Positions 35,282 through 46,342 are shown, counted from the first letter of the stretch. The stretch is 64,000 nt of DNA from an uncultured Polaribacter sp. (GCF_947497125.1 NZ_CANMFI010000004.1:1-64000), one strand, 5' to 3'. Program-made: numbers and translations. Notes: generated by a model not told the origin, from the sequence alone.

Positions 35282-37813
35282 TTATTCTTCGTTATTATCT
35301 TTAGTTTCATTGTCAATTTCCGTGCCGTTTTCAGTAGCTACTTCAGATTCATTTTCAATATCATCATCAGCATCTTCTTCATGGGCTACTTTAGCAACCG
35401 CAGCAATACTATCAGAATCTTTAATATTAATCAAACGAACTCCTTGTGTTGCACGTCCCATAACTCTTAAATCTTCTACAGCCATTCTTATGGTTAAACC
35501 AGATTTGTTAATAATCATTAAATCGTTAGAATCGTCTACGTTTTTAATAGCTACCAGCTCACCAGTTTTTTCAGAAATATTTAAAGTTTTAACACCTTTA
35601 CCACCTCTGTTTGTAATTCTGTAATCTTCTAATTTAGAGCGTTTACCATACCCTTTTTCTGAAACTACCAAAATATTACTTTCCATATCATTAACAGCAA
35701 CCATACCTACAACCTCATCATTTTCATGTTGTAAAGTAATACCTCTTACACCAGAAGCGGTTCTACCCATTGGGCGTGTTTTAGCTTCTTCGAAACGGAT
35801 AGATTTACCAGACTTTAATGCTAACATTACTTGGCTATCTCCGGTTGTTAATTTTGCTTCTAACAACTCATCACCTTCTTTAATGGTAATTGCGTTAATA
35901 CCGTTTGTTCTTGGTCTAGAATACTGCTCTAAAGAAGTTTTTTTAACTTGACCTTTTTTAGTAGCCATAATCACATAATGATTATTTACATATTCTTCAT
36001 CTTTTAAATCTTGAGTAACCAAAAATGCTTTTACGCTATCATCTTGTTCAATATTGATAAGGTTTTGCATGGCTCTACCTTTGGTGTTTTTACCTCCTTC
36101 TGGAATTTCATAAACACGCATCCAAAACACTTTTCCTTTTTGAGTAAAAAACATCATGTATTGATGATTTGTTCCTACAAATAGGTGTTCTAAGAAATCT
36201 TCATTTCTAGTAGTCGCTCCTTTTTGGCCTCTACCTCCTCTATTCTGAACTTTATACTCCTCTAAATTTGTTCTTTTTAGATACCCTGCATTCGAAATTG
36301 TTACCACTACTTTAGTATCTGGTATCATGTCTTCTATACGCATATCACCACCGGCATATTCTATAACAGATCTTCGTTCGTCTCCATATTTATCTTTAAT
36401 AAGAAGCAACTCGTCTTTTATAATTTGGTAACGTCTTGGCTCATTTGCCAAAATATCTTTTAAATCTGTAATAGTTAGCATTATTGCATCAAACTCATCT
36501 CTTAACTTATCTTGCTCTAGACCTGTTAATTGACGCAAACGCATTTCTACAATTGCTTTTGCTTGAATTTCTGTCAATTCAAAACGTTCAATTAAACTTT
36601 CTCTGGCTTGATCTGCATTAGAAGAGGCTCTAATAATCTTAATTACTTCATCAATATTATCCGAAGCAATTATTAAACCTTCTAAAATATGCGCTCTTGC
36701 TTCTGCTTTTTTAAGTTCGAATTCTGTTCTACGAACAACAACCTCATGTCTATGTTCTACAAAATAATGTATTAATTGCTTTAAATTTAACTGCTCTGGT
36801 CTACCTTTTACTAGCGCAATATTATTTACACTAAAAGAAGTTTGTAGTTGTGTATATTTAAATAACTTATTTAAAACAATGTTTGGTATTGCATCTCTTT
36901 TTAAGATATAAACAATACGCATACCGTTTCTATCAGATTCATCTCTAATATTAGCGATTCCTTCTAACTTTTTCTCGTTAACTAAATCTGCAGTTTTTTT
37001 AATCATTTCTGCTTTGTTAACTTGGTAAGGTATTTCTGTAACAATAATACACTCTCTACCCTTTACCTCTTCGATAATGGCTTTAGCACGCATAACAATA
37101 CGACCTCTACCGGTATGAAATGCATCGCGTACGCCATCATAACCATAAATAATACCTCCAGTAGGAAAATCTGGTGCGGTAATATGCTGCATCAACTCAT
37201 CTATTTCAATATCTCTATTATCGATATATGCAACCGTACCATTAATTACCTCTGTTAAATTGTGTGGTGCCATGTTGGTAGCCATACCAACTGCAATACC
37301 AGAAGCACCATTTATTAATAAACCAGGTATTTTTGTTGGCAATACAATAGGTTCTTGAAGTGTATCATCAAAATTTAAAGTATGATCTACAGTATCTTTT
37401 TCAATATCAGCTAACATTTCTTCTGATATTTTCTGCATTCTAACCTCTGTATAACGCATTGCTGCCGGAGAATCTCCATCTACAGAACCAAAGTTACCTT
37501 GGCCATCAACCATCATATAACGAACGCTCCAGTTTTGAGCCATACGAACCATTGAATCGTATACAGAAGTATCTCCATGAGGATGATACTTACCCAAAAC
37601 CTCACCAACAATTCTTGCCGATTTCTTGTAAGACCCTGTTGCTTTAATCCCTAACTCATGCATTCCATACAAAACCCTTCTATGAACTGGCTTTAAACCG
37701 TCTCTTACATCTGGTAATGCACGAGAAACAATTACAGACATCGAGTAATCGATGTACGCCGCTTTCATTTGCTCTTCAATATTAATAGGAATTAACTTTT
37801 CTCCGTCTGCCAT
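35282..37813 (-). CDS. gyrA: DNA gyrase subunit A
   Basis: An 843-residue type IIA topoisomerase A subunit that introduces negative supercoils with GyrB. The catalytic Tyr is residue 121 in [10 protein letters not shown]. The quinolone-determining region reads [16 protein letters not shown], with Thr at the Ser83 position and the Asp87 equivalent kept. The C-terminal domain has beta-pinwheel repeats and the GyrA box (RGGRGQKG, about 525-532), followed by an acidic tail. The length is normal. Confidence 0.97.
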   Translation of the reverse strand: MADGEKLIPINIEEQMKAAYIDYSMSVIVSRALPDVRDGLKPVHRRVLYGMHELGIKATGSYKKSARIVGEVLGKYHPHGDTSVYDSMVRMAQNWSVRYMMVDGQGNFGSVDGDSPAAMRYTEVRMQKISEEMLADIEKDTVDHTLNFDDTLQEPIVLPTKIPGLLINGASGIAVGMATNMAPHNLTEVINGTVAYIDNRDIEIDELMQHITAPDFPTGGIIYGYDGVRDAFHTGRGRIVMRAKAIIEEVKGRECIIVTEIPYQVNKAEMIKKTADLVNEKKLEGIANIRDESDRNGMRIVYILKRDAIPNIVLNKLFKYTQLQTSFSVNNIALVKGRPEQLNLKQLIHYFVEHRHEVVVRRTEFELKKAEARAHILEGLIIASDNIDEVIKIIRASSNADQARESLIERFELTEIQAKAIVEMRLRQLTGLEQDKLRDEFDAIMLTITDLKDILANEPRRYQIIKDELLLIKDKYGDERRSVIEYAGGDMRIEDMIPDTKVVVTISNAGYLKRTNLEEYKVQNRGGRGQKGATTRNEDFLEHLFVGTNHQYMMFFTQKGKVFWMRVYEIPEGGKNTKGRAMQNLINIEQDDSVKAFLVTQDLKDEEYVNNHYVIMATKKGQVKKTSLEQYSRPRTNGINAITIKEGDELLEAKLTTGDSQVMLALKSGKSIRFEEAKTRPMGRTASGVRGITLQHENDEVVGMVAVNDMESNILVVSEKGYGKRSKLEDYRITNRGGKGVKTLNISEKTGELVAIKNVDDSNDLMIINKSGLTIRMAVEDLRVMGRATQGVRLINIKDSDSIAAVAKVAHEEDADDDIENESEVATENGTEIDNETKDNNEE

Positions 37814-37981
37814 ATTTATATTTGTTTAATTTATTGTAATTTTTAAAACAAGGCAAGATACTATTTTAAACTTGTATGCACAAAGGTTTTTACGGTTCTA
37901 AAGAGGGTGAGTTATCAACATTTTTTGATAATTTTTAACACTATTTTATTTGCTTGATTTACAAGAGTTTTCTACCTTGGT

Positions 37982-38016
37982 ATGCCAGTCAAACTGACAG
38001 TTATTTACTACTGGCA
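37982..38016 (+). promoter_or_regulatory. Hairpin in the clpC leader region, possible stress-control element
   Basis: Stem ATGCCAGT/ACTGGCAT is followed on the plus strand by CTTTTTT, a terminator-like or attenuator-like shape, 70 bp before clpC. Inside lies GTCAAACTGAC, a short inverted repeat that could be an operator. No plus-strand gene precedes it, so it is not an ordinary gene-end terminator. Confidence 0.4.
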
Positions 38017-38084
38017 TCTTTTTTGTAATCAATTTTTAAAAAAAGAGACCAAATAAAAAAAATCAATACTAGATAGATAGAAAT

Positions 38085-40649
38085 ATGGACGATAATTTTT
38101 CACCAAAGGTTAGAGATGTTATTACATTCAGTAAAGAAGAAGCACTGCGATTAGGGCACGAATTTATTGGAACAGAACATCTATTATTAGGTTTAATTAG
38201 AAATGCAGATAATAAAGCAATAGAAATTTTAACAGCTTTTGATGTTAATTTAGATTTGCTACGCAAAAGGTTAGAATTACTAAACCCTGCAAATCCTAGT
38301 TTCTTAACAACAGACGAAAAGCCAAGTTTAAAACTTACAAGACAGGCAGAAAAAGCTTTAAAAACAACATTTTTAGAAGCAAAACTATATAAAAGTGATG
38401 CCATAGATACTGCTCATTTATTATTATGTATTTTAAGAAACGAAAACGACCCTACAACAAAACTGATTCACAAACATCATGTAAATTATGATGAAGCAAA
38501 GGCTTTGTACAAACAATTACATGCAGATAATTTAGATGCTGACTTGCCTGTAAATCCAATTGCAGAAACACCTTCTGAAGGCGAATTTGAATCTGAAAAA
38601 TCAAACCCTTTCGAACAATCACCTAAAGGAAAATCAGTAAAAAAATCGAAAACACCTGTTTTAGATAATTTTGGCCGAGATTTAACAGACTTAGCCGAAA
38701 AAGGAAAGCTAGATCCTGTTGTTGGTAGAAAGCAAGAAATTGAACGTGTTTCACAAATTTTAAGTAGAAGAAAGAAAAATAACCCAATGCTAATAGGAGA
38801 ACCTGGTGTGGGTAAATCTGCCATTGCAGAAGGTTTGGCATTGCGAATTGTAGAACGAAAAGTATCTAGAATTTTATTTGACAAAAGACTTATTTCTTTA
38901 GACTTAGCTAGCTTAGTTGCTGGCACAAAATACCGTGGTCAGTTTGAAGAACGTATGAAAGCGTTAATGAACGAGCTTGAAAAAAATGACGACATCATTC
39001 TTTTTATTGATGAAATTCATACTATTGTTGGTGCTGGTGGCGCAACAGGTTCTTTAGACGCTTCTAACATGTTAAAACCTGCTTTGGCAAGAGGAGAAAT
39101 TCAATGTATTGGTGCTACAACCTTAGATGAATTTAGAACAAATATCGAAAAAGACGGCGCGCTAGAAAGACGTTTTCAAAAAGTAATTGTCAATCCTACA
39201 TCCGTAGAAGAAACCATACAAATACTTCAAAATATAAAAGGGAAGTACGAAGAACATCATCATGTAAATTATACCGATGATGCTTTAGAGGCTTGTGTTA
39301 AATTAACGAATAGGTATATGACTGACAGATACCTGCCAGACAAAGCAATAGATGCTTTGGATGAAGCAGGCTCTAGAATTCATATTACCAACATTATTGT
39401 ACCTCAACAAGTTTTAGATTTAGAAGAAAAGTTAGAGGGTATTAGAGAACAGAAAACAAAAGCAGTACACGGGCAAAGGTATGAAGAAGCTGCCAAACTG
39501 CGTGATGACGAAAAAAATATTGAAGCTGCTTTAAATTCTGCTCAAAATCAGTGGGAAGAAGATGCAAAATTAAATAGAGAAGTTGTTACAGAAGACAATG
39601 TTGCAGAAGTTGTATCTATGATGACCGGCATTCCTGTAAACAGAGTTGCAGAAGCAGAAACCAGCAGACTACACGAGCTTCCTGCTCTTATTAAAGGAAA
39701 AGTTATTGGGCAAGATGTGGCAGTTACTAAAGTAGTTAAAGCCATACAGAGAAACCGAGTAGGCTTAAAAGACCCTAACAAACCTATTGGTTCTTTTATT
39801 TTCTTAGGACAAACAGGAGTAGGAAAAACACAATTAGCGAAAGTATTAGCACGTGAACTATTTGACTCTGACGATTCTTTAATTAGAATTGATATGAGTG
39901 AATACATGGAAAAATTTGCCATTTCTCGTTTAATTGGTGCACCTCCAGGATATGTAGGATATGAAGAAGGCGGTCAATTAACCGAAAAAGTAAGAAGAAA
40001 ACCATATGCTGTCATTCTACTAGATGAAATTGAAAAAGCTCATCCTGATGTCTTTAACATGCTTTTACAAATTTTAGATGATGGTCATATTACTGATAGT
40101 TTAGGTAGAAAAATTGATTTTAGAAATACTATTATCATCATGACATCTAACATTGGCGCACGTCAATTAAAAGATTTTGGTGGCGGTGTTGGTTTTGGTA
40201 CATCTGCCAAAACTGCACAAGCAGATGAACACGCTAAATCTGTCATAGAAGGCGCATTGAAGAAATCTTTTGCACCAGAATTTTTAAATAGAATAGATGA
40301 TGTAATTGTTTTTAATGCCTTAGAAAGAAACGACATTCATTCTATCATTGATATTGAATTAGATAAACTTTTACATCGAATATCTGATTTAGGCTACACT
40401 CTTATATTAAGTGAAAAAGCTAAAGATTATATAGCAGACAAAGGTTTTGATAAAAAGTATGGAGCGAGACCTTTAAAAAGAGCTATTCAGAAGTATATTG
40501 AAGATGCCTTGGCAGAAGAAATTGTAAACTCTAAACTTTCTGAAGGAGATACTATTTCTATGGATTTAGATGAAAAAGAAAATAAACTGACCATCAAAAT
40601 CAAAAAAGGAAAGAAAAAACCTGAAATTAGAACAGAAACAGAATCTTAA
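38085..40649 (+). CDS. clpC: ATP-dependent Clp protease ATP-binding subunit ClpC
   Basis: An 854-residue Hsp100 unfoldase. It has a Clp N-domain (about 1-145), a first AAA+ module with Walker A GEPGVGKSA (about 239-247) and Walker B IILFIDEIH, a middle region with a UVR-type motif (YEEAAKLRDDE), and a second AAA+ module with Walker A GQTGVGKTQ (about 572-580). The UVR-type middle and length mark it as ClpC rather than ClpA or ClpB. It delivers proteins to ClpP. A strong terminator follows, so it is probably a single-gene unit. Confidence 0.93.
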   Translation: MDDNFSPKVRDVITFSKEEALRLGHEFIGTEHLLLGLIRNADNKAIEILTAFDVNLDLLRKRLELLNPANPSFLTTDEKPSLKLTRQAEKALKTTFLEAKLYKSDAIDTAHLLLCILRNENDPTTKLIHKHHVNYDEAKALYKQLHADNLDADLPVNPIAETPSEGEFESEKSNPFEQSPKGKSVKKSKTPVLDNFGRDLTDLAEKGKLDPVVGRKQEIERVSQILSRRKKNNPMLIGEPGVGKSAIAEGLALRIVERKVSRILFDKRLISLDLASLVAGTKYRGQFEERMKALMNELEKNDDIILFIDEIHTIVGAGGATGSLDASNMLKPALARGEIQCIGATTLDEFRTNIEKDGALERRFQKVIVNPTSVEETIQILQNIKGKYEEHHHVNYTDDALEACVKLTNRYMTDRYLPDKAIDALDEAGSRIHITNIIVPQQVLDLEEKLEGIREQKTKAVHGQRYEEAAKLRDDEKNIEAALNSAQNQWEEDAKLNREVVTEDNVAEVVSMMTGIPVNRVAEAETSRLHELPALIKGKVIGQDVAVTKVVKAIQRNRVGLKDPNKPIGSFIFLGQTGVGKTQLAKVLARELFDSDDSLIRIDMSEYMEKFAISRLIGAPPGYVGYEEGGQLTEKVRRKPYAVILLDEIEKAHPDVFNMLLQILDDGHITDSLGRKIDFRNTIIIMTSNIGARQLKDFGGGVGFGTSAKTAQADEHAKSVIEGALKKSFAPEFLNRIDDVIVFNALERNDIHSIIDIELDKLLHRISDLGYTLILSEKAKDYIADKGFDKKYGARPLKRAIQKYIEDALAEEIVNSKLSEGDTISMDLDEKENKLTIKIKKGKKKPEIRTETES

Positions 40650-40652
40650 TTT

Positions 40653-40682
40653 AATAATCCCAAACACTTGTTTGGGATTATT
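40653..40682 (+). terminator. Rho-independent terminator of clpC
   Basis: A perfect stem AATAATCCCAAAC with loop ACTTGT is followed by a T-run on the plus strand. Confidence 0.9.
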
Positions 40683-40795
40683 TTTTTATAAAATTATCTT
40701 ATTTATTAAAATCAATACACTTATCAGAATAATGCTTTATAAAATTGTTTAATAAGATGTAAATACTAATAACTATTTAGTATACTATAAAATAT

Positions 40796-40803
40796 TATCT
40801 TTG
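40796..40803 (+). promoter_or_regulatory. Candidate -7 promoter box of the TlpA-like gene
   Basis: TATCTTTG matches TAnnTTTG exactly, 84 bp before the ATG at 40887. A TTTA at 40776 lies at the usual -33 distance. Confidence 0.5.
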
Positions 40804-40886
40804 CTAACTTAAATTATAATGATGAACTCCGTTCTAGTATCAAACAAAAATAAATAACCTTTTTAATACTATAAACCTTAACTAAA

Positions 40887-41915
40887 ATGAAAAAAATAAG
40901 TCTTGCAATATGCATGCTATTGATAGTTGCATCTTGTACAAAAGAACATTCTAAAGAATACATAACCTTATCTGGTAAACTAATAAACAATACAGACTCT
41001 ATTGCTACTATTTCTAGTAGATCTGGCGTACTTAAAACAATTACTATTAACGCAGATGGTTCTTTTGTAGACACTTTAAAAGTACCAAAACAAGATATTT
41101 ATATCTTTAAAACTACAGAACAAAAAATTGCCCCTGTTTATTTAAAAAACGGATTTGATATATCTATTGAAGGAGATGCAGAAAAATTTATGACCAGTTT
41201 TAAATATAGCGGTTATGGTGCCTCTAACACAAATTATATTATTGCTCAATCTGAAGAAAGTAAAAACCTAGGTAATTTATCTAGTATTTTTAGTTTAGAA
41301 GAACCTGCTTTTAAAGACAAAGTAAGTGCCCTAAAAAATACCTATGATAGTATTTTAAACTCTTACAAAGACTTAGATACTGTTCTTGTAAAATTAGCAG
41401 AAGATCAAAATAAGCAAATTTTTAATTACATAGAAAGTAATTATGCTGTAAATAAAAAAACAAGCAAAGGTAATGCGTCTCCTAAGTTTGAAAACTACAA
41501 AGATATTAAAGGAGGTACAAAATCTTTAGATTCATTTAAAGGCAAATTTGTTTACATTGATGTTTGGGCTACTTGGTGCGGACCATGTATTAGAGAAATT
41601 CCTTCTTTAAAGAAATTAGAAAAAGAATACCACTCTAAAAACATTGTATTTATTAGTATTTCTACTGATGAAGCAAGAAGAAATGGTGGATCTTGGGAAG
41701 CAGCAGAAAAAAAGTGGAGAGGTTTTGTTAAAGAAAAACAAATGACAGGTGTTCAGCTTTGGGCTGGTGAAGACTTTTCTTTTCAGCAAGCGTATCAAAT
41801 AAATGCAATTCCTAGATTTATCTTGATAGACCCTCAAGGAAACATTGTAGAAGCAAATGCTCCTAGACCTTCAGATCCTCAATTAAAAACATTATTTACC
41901 TCTTTAGGGCTTTAA
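40887..41915 (+). CDS. TlpA-like thiol-disulfide oxidoreductase lipoprotein
   Basis: A 342-residue protein with a lipoprotein signal (MKKISLAICMLLIVASC, Cys at about 17). A DUF4369-like N-terminal domain follows. A thioredoxin domain lies from about 195, with the redox motif WATWCGPCIREIP (Cys at about 231 and 234) and a cis-Pro in NAIPRFILID. It reduces or isomerises disulfides in the periplasm, membrane-anchored by lipid. This architecture is common in Bacteroidota. Confidence 0.9.
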   Translation: MKKISLAICMLLIVASCTKEHSKEYITLSGKLINNTDSIATISSRSGVLKTITINADGSFVDTLKVPKQDIYIFKTTEQKIAPVYLKNGFDISIEGDAEKFMTSFKYSGYGASNTNYIIAQSEESKNLGNLSSIFSLEEPAFKDKVSALKNTYDSILNSYKDLDTVLVKLAEDQNKQIFNYIESNYAVNKKTSKGNASPKFENYKDIKGGTKSLDSFKGKFVYIDVWATWCGPCIREIPSLKKLEKEYHSKNIVFISISTDEARRNGGSWEAAEKKWRGFVKEKQMTGVQLWAGEDFSFQQAYQINAIPRFILIDPQGNIVEANAPRPSDPQLKTLFTSLGL

Positions 41916-41940
41916 GACTTAAACTTTAGTGTAAATAAAA

Positions 41941-41968
41941 AAGCGAAATCTAAATTTAGATTTCGCTT
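41941..41968. terminator. Bidirectional terminator
   Basis: A perfect 28-bp palindrome, AAGCGAAATCTAAA and its complement, with A and T runs outside. It serves the tlpA-like gene and accA. Confidence 0.88.
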
Positions 41969-41994
41969 TTTTATTATTCATTTTTTAGAGATAA

Positions 41995-42948
41995 TTACTC
42001 TTTATAAACACCCATCTGAGCATATTTATCCATTCGTTTGGTAACTAAATCAACATCATTTAAGTCTTTCAATTCATCAAAAGCGCTTAAAATCTGACTT
42101 TCAACAGCTTTAAAAGCCCCTTTTCTGTCTGTGTGCGCTCCGCCAACTGGTTCTTGTATAATACCATCTATTAGCTTTAGCTTTTTCATGTCTTTACCTG
42201 TAAGCTTAAGTGCAGCAGCAGCTTGCTCTTTATACTCCCAACTACGCCATAAAATAGAAGAACAAGATTCAGGAGAAATTACAGTGTACCAAGTATTTTC
42301 CATCATATATACTCTATCTCCAACACCAATACCAACAGCTCCACCAGAAGCTCCTTCACCAATAACAATTGTAATGATCGGAGTTTTTAATCGAGTCATT
42401 TCTAAAATATTTCTAGCAATTGCCTCTCCTTGTCCGCGTTCTTCTGCCTCTAAACCAGGATATGCACCAGGTGTATCCAACAAAGTAACAACAGGTATTT
42501 TAAATTTCTCTGCCATTTTCATTAGACGCAATGCTTTTCTATATCCTTCAGGATTAGCCATTCCGAAATTTCTATATTGGCGTGTTTTAGTGTTGTATCC
42601 TTTTTGCTGACCAATAAACATAAAAGATTGATCACCAATTTTACCCAAACCACCAATCATCGCTTTATCATCTTTTACAGATCGATCTCCATGAAGTTCC
42701 ATAAAAGTATCGCCACACAAAGCTTTAATATAATCTAATGTATAAGGTCTATTTGGGTGTCTTGATAATTGAACTCTTTGCCAAGGCGTTAAGTTCTTAT
42801 AAATATCTTTTCTTGCAGTATCTAATTTTTTTTCTATCTTTTTGCAAGTAGCACTCACATCAACATCACTTTCTTCTCCTATAATTTGACATTTATCTAA
42901 TTGATCTAAAAGCTCTTTAATTGGCATTTCAAAATCTAAATATTCCAT
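41995..42948 (-). CDS. accA: Acetyl-CoA carboxylase carboxyltransferase subunit alpha
   Basis: A 317-residue AccA of normal length. It transfers the carboxyl group from carboxybiotin to acetyl-CoA, together with AccD, to make malonyl-CoA for fatty acids. Signature segments are [20 protein letters not shown] and the oxyanion-hole Gly motifs [16 protein letters not shown] (about 201-216). It stands apart from accD, as is usual in this group. Confidence 0.96.
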   Translation of the reverse strand: MEYLDFEMPIKELLDQLDKCQIIGEESDVDVSATCKKIEKKLDTARKDIYKNLTPWQRVQLSRHPNRPYTLDYIKALCGDTFMELHGDRSVKDDKAMIGGLGKIGDQSFMFIGQQKGYNTKTRQYRNFGMANPEGYRKALRLMKMAEKFKIPVVTLLDTPGAYPGLEAEERGQGEAIARNILEMTRLKTPIITIVIGEGASGGAVGIGVGDRVYMMENTWYTVISPESCSSILWRSWEYKEQAAAALKLTGKDMKKLKLIDGIIQEPVGGAHTDRKGAFKAVESQILSAFDELKDLNDVDLVTKRMDKYAQMGVYKE

Positions 42949-43022
42949 ATTGTAATTATTTGATTTTAATTTTTTGATTAAACAAACATACTATAAAATT
43001 TACTTTTTTAAGTAAAACTATA

Positions 43023-43937
43023 TTACTTTTTTCGTGATATTTCTTGAGAAAGCTTTCTACTTCGCCTGTTTTTATTTTTTATAATTCCGTTTACCAAAAC
43101 AACTCCCAAAACAATAACTGCACCTAAATAAAATGTTGCTTCCATTTTTTCATTTTCCCCGAAAATAAGCAAGGCTAATAATATAGCATAAATAGGTTCT
43201 AAATTAGTAGTAAGCATAACAGTATAAGGAGATAAGAATTTCATGACCTTTACAGAGGCCATAAATGCATAGGCTGTACAAATACTACTTAAAATTATTA
43301 AATATAGCCAGTCTGTGGTAGACACTTTAAAAAACAACCCTGTAATACCACTTGTAAACAATATATAGATTGCAATAAAAAGAACCCCAAAAAACAATTG
43401 ATATAAAGTAATAGTAGTTGCTTTATAATCTTTAACAAAAAGGCCATTTAAAACTGAAAATAAAGCCCCTAAAAAAGAAGCTAATAAGGCATAAAGAATA
43501 CCAAGTTTAAAATGGTTTTCAAAATTAAAAATAACATACAACCCAATAATTACAAGTAATCCAAAGAAAATTTCTTGCAAACTAATTTTTCTTTTAAAAA
43601 AAATAGGTTCTAACAAGGCTGTAAAAAAAGCACCGGTACTCATGGTTACAAGTGCTACGGATATGTTAGAAACTTTTATGGCTTTAAAAAAGAAAACCCA
43701 ATGCAATGCGATTATTATACCTGTAAATAGAAATTTTAAAATTGCCTTTCTACTAATTAGAAAAGATTGTTTTTTTATGATAAAATAAAGTAACATAAAT
43801 AAAACTGCTAAAAACATTCTAAGAAATACTAACGGAATTGCTTCTATAGAAATTAGCTTTCCTAAAATTGCGGTAAATCCCCAAATGAAAACTATAAAAT
43901 GAAGTAATAAAAGGTTTTTAATCTTATTTTCTTGCAT
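43023..43937 (-). CDS. EamA-family (DMT superfamily) transporter
   Basis: A 304-residue inner-membrane protein with ten predicted helices in two EamA halves (the first opens LLLLHFIVFIWGFTAILGKL, the second has LLASFLGALFSVLNGLFVK). The C-terminal tail is basic (KNKNRRSRKLSQEISRKK). The substrate cannot be told; amino acids or other metabolites are typical. It overlaps the preceding lptG-like gene by 14 bp, so the two are co-translated. Confidence 0.85.
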   Translation of the reverse strand: MQENKIKNLLLLHFIVFIWGFTAILGKLISIEAIPLVFLRMFLAVLFMLLYFIIKKQSFLISRKAILKFLFTGIIIALHWVFFFKAIKVSNISVALVTMSTGAFFTALLEPIFFKRKISLQEIFFGLLVIIGLYVIFNFENHFKLGILYALLASFLGALFSVLNGLFVKDYKATTITLYQLFFGVLFIAIYILFTSGITGLFFKVSTTDWLYLIILSSICTAYAFMASVKVMKFLSPYTVMLTTNLEPIYAILLALLIFGENEKMEATFYLGAVIVLGVVLVNGIIKNKNRRSRKLSQEISRKK

Positions 43938-45015
43938 TTAGGTAGAGATAAATGGCTAAACAACCAAAAAAGATATTCGGCAACCAAACATATAGTAAAG
44001 AGTTTACGCTTGCAACACCACCTAAAACTTCTGCTATTTTCATCAAAAAGATATATACAAACATAATACCAATACCCATTGCTAAATTAACACCGGTACC
44101 TCCTCTTCTCTTTCTAAAAGCTAATGCAACTGCTATAATTGTTAAAATATACGAAGCAATTGGCAAGCTGGTTCTTTTGTAGAGTTCTACCAAATAAGCA
44201 TTTAAATTTTTAACACCTCTGTTTTTTGAAATTGAAATAAATTCTTGCAGTTCGCCAGAAGGCATTTCTTGAGACAAGGCAGACTTGTAAATTAAGTCTT
44301 TAGGGGTAAAAGTAAATACAGTATCTATTTTATTACCAGAAAAAATACTATCTCGATCTCTAAATATTTTTCGCTTTTTCCAATTAAATAAAGTAAATGT
44401 ACTATCGGTATCATTATAATTAATTCTTCCTGCAACTAACTTAGATTTTAATTGAATACCATTATATACTTCTGACGTAAAATCATACCCAGAATTAGAA
44501 CTTGTATTAAAACTTTTTATAAAAATATAAGTACTATCTGTAAGTTGTAAACTAAACTCTTTTACATATTTTAACTCGTTTAACTGACTTCTATTTTTAA
44601 TAAATTCTCTCTCAAATTTTTTTCTTTCTTTACTACTATTAGGCACCACAAAATGGTTCATCCCTAAAGAAATAATAGTTATTAATGTAGCACCAATAAA
44701 ATAAGGATACAGAAAACGTGTAAATGAAACTTTAGCATTTGTAATGGCTATAATTTCTGTATTATTAGATAGTTTTGAAGTAAATAAAATAACGGCAATA
44801 AATAATGCCAAAGGCATAAAAGTATTGGCATAATAGATGATAAAATTTTTATAATACTCATCTATAATTTGATACAATCCTAAATCTGGATGTTCTAAAA
44901 AATTATCTATTTTTTCAGAAATATCTATCGCAATTGCGATAGGTATTAAGATTAATAGGGTAAACAAAAACGTTACCAAGAATCTTTTTAATATGTACCA
45001 ATCTATTATTTTCAA
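43924..45015 (-). CDS. LptF/LptG-family lipopolysaccharide export permease
   Basis: A 363-residue YjgP/YjgQ permease. It has an N-terminal helix after MKIIDWYILKRFLVTF (the conserved start of the family), two more helices, a periplasmic jellyroll region (about 115-270) and three C-terminal helices. With LptB it forms the ABC machine that extracts LPS from the inner membrane. LptF and LptG cannot be separated with certainty here. A tgt gene lies 75 bp upstream, a conserved pairing in Bacteroidota. Confidence 0.88.
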   Translation of the reverse strand: MKIIDWYILKRFLVTFLFTLLILIPIAIAIDISEKIDNFLEHPDLGLYQIIDEYYKNFIIYYANTFMPLALFIAVILFTSKLSNNTEIIAITNAKVSFTRFLYPYFIGATLITIISLGMNHFVVPNSSKERKKFEREFIKNRSQLNELKYVKEFSLQLTDSTYIFIKSFNTSSNSGYDFTSEVYNGIQLKSKLVAGRINYNDTDSTFTLFNWKKRKIFRDRDSIFSGNKIDTVFTFTPKDLIYKSALSQEMPSGELQEFISISKNRGVKNLNAYLVELYKRTSLPIASYILTIIAVALAFRKRRGGTGVNLAMGIGIMFVYIFLMKIAEVLGGVASVNSLLYVWLPNIFFGCLAIYLYLNARK

Positions 45016-45090
45016 ATTATTATTGTTGGTGGTTTGTTTTTGATTGTTAGTTAGTAAAAAATCTTAAAAACCATCAACCAAAAATATACA

Positions 45091-46221
45091 TTATAATCTG
45101 TTATCCATTTGTTTTACCATCTTGTCTTTCCATTCTCTAAAATCTCCGGCAATAATATGTTTTCTAGCTTCTCTTGTTAACCAAACATAAAATCCTAAAT
45201 TATGAATAGAGGCAATTTGTTTGCCTAACATTTCTTTTGCTGCAAAAAGGTGACGTAAATATGCTTTAGAATACATGGTATCTACCCAAGTAATTCCCAT
45301 TTCATCAATTGGCGAAAAATCATCTTCCCACTTTTTGTTTTTTATATTTATAGACCCATGAGCAGTAAATAACATTCCGTTTCTGGCATTTCTTGTTGGC
45401 ATTACACAATCGAACATATCTATCCCCAAAGCAATGTTTTCTAAAATATTAATTGGGGTACCAACACCCATTAAATAACGTGGTTTATCTTCTGGCAAAA
45501 TCTCTGTAACCACTTCTGTCATTGCATACATTTCTTCTGCTGGCTCGCCTACAGAAAGGCCTCCAATGGCATTTGCTTGCTGATTTGAATTAGCAATATA
45601 CTCTGCAGATTGTCTTCTTAAATCTTTATAGGTACTACCTTGTACAATTGGCATAAACGTTTGTTCGAAACCGTATTTAAATGGCAGTTTTTCTAGGTGA
45701 TTAATACATCTATCCAACCATCTATGTGTCATGTGCATAGAACGTTTTGCATAGTTATAATCACACGGATACGGTGTACACTCATCAAACGCCATAATAA
45801 TATCTGCACCTATTGTACGCTGAGTTTCCATAACATTTTCTGGTGTAAAATGATGCATAGAACCATCTATGTGACTTTTAAATTTTACGCCTTCTTCGTT
45901 AATTTTTCTTCTACCAGACAAAGAATATACTTGGTAACCGCCAGAATCTGTTAAAATATTTCGATCCCAATTCATGAATTTATGCAAACCACCGGCTTTT
46001 TCTAAAATATCTAAACCAGGTCTTAAATACAAATGATATGTATTTCCTAAAATTATATCTGGGTTTATTTCGTTTTTAAGTTCTGTTTGATGTACGCCTT
46101 TTACAGTACCAACAGTTCCTACCGGCATAAAAATAGGTGTTTCTATTTTGCCATGGTCTGTTGTAATTACTCCTGCTCTTGCTTGAGATTTTGGGTCGGT
46201 TATTTTTAAATCGAATTTCAT
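45091..46221 (-). CDS. tgt: tRNA-guanine transglycosylase (queuine tRNA-ribosyltransferase)
   Basis: A 376-residue Tgt that exchanges guanine-34 for preQ1 in tRNAs with GUN anticodons. The nucleophile and substrate motifs are DSGGYQVYSL (about 88-97), MAFDECTPYP and FDCVMPTRNARNG. I chose the ATG at 46219-46221; a TTG three codons upstream overlaps the predicted promoter box and is less likely. The zinc-binding Cys-x-Cys region expected near the C-terminus is not evident in its usual form. Confidence 0.93.
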   Translation of the reverse strand: MKFDLKITDPKSQARAGVITTDHGKIETPIFMPVGTVGTVKGVHQTELKNEINPDIILGNTYHLYLRPGLDILEKAGGLHKFMNWDRNILTDSGGYQVYSLSGRRKINEEGVKFKSHIDGSMHHFTPENVMETQRTIGADIIMAFDECTPYPCDYNYAKRSMHMTHRWLDRCINHLEKLPFKYGFEQTFMPIVQGSTYKDLRRQSAEYIANSNQQANAIGGLSVGEPAEEMYAMTEVVTEILPEDKPRYLMGVGTPINILENIALGIDMFDCVMPTRNARNGMLFTAHGSINIKNKKWEDDFSPIDEMGITWVDTMYSKAYLRHLFAAKEMLGKQIASIHNLGFYVWLTREARKHIIAGDFREWKDKMVKQMDNRL

Positions 46222-46227
46222 TGTTGG

Positions 46228-46235
46228 CAAAGATA
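46228..46235 (-). promoter_or_regulatory. Candidate -7 promoter box very close to tgt start
   Basis: TATCTTTG on the minus strand matches TAnnTTTG and ends only 6 nt before the ATG. If used, the mRNA would be nearly leaderless. Confidence 0.4.
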
Positions 46236-46342
46236 GTATTATTTAAGAAGTGAGAAATTAAAAGGTTCTTAAAAATAACATCTATTAGTAGTACTAAAAG
46301 AGACCAAACTGAACCTACATAAATCTGTATCTAAAGGTTGCT

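Noticed and set aside
35510..35580. Quinolone-resistance change in gyrA
   Set aside because: Thr at the Ser83 position is common in this bacterial group as far as I recall, and no resistance can be claimed from it.
45091..46230. Using the TTG start of tgt three codons upstream
   Set aside because: The TTG lies next to the promoter box and the conserved protein start fits the ATG at 46219-46221.
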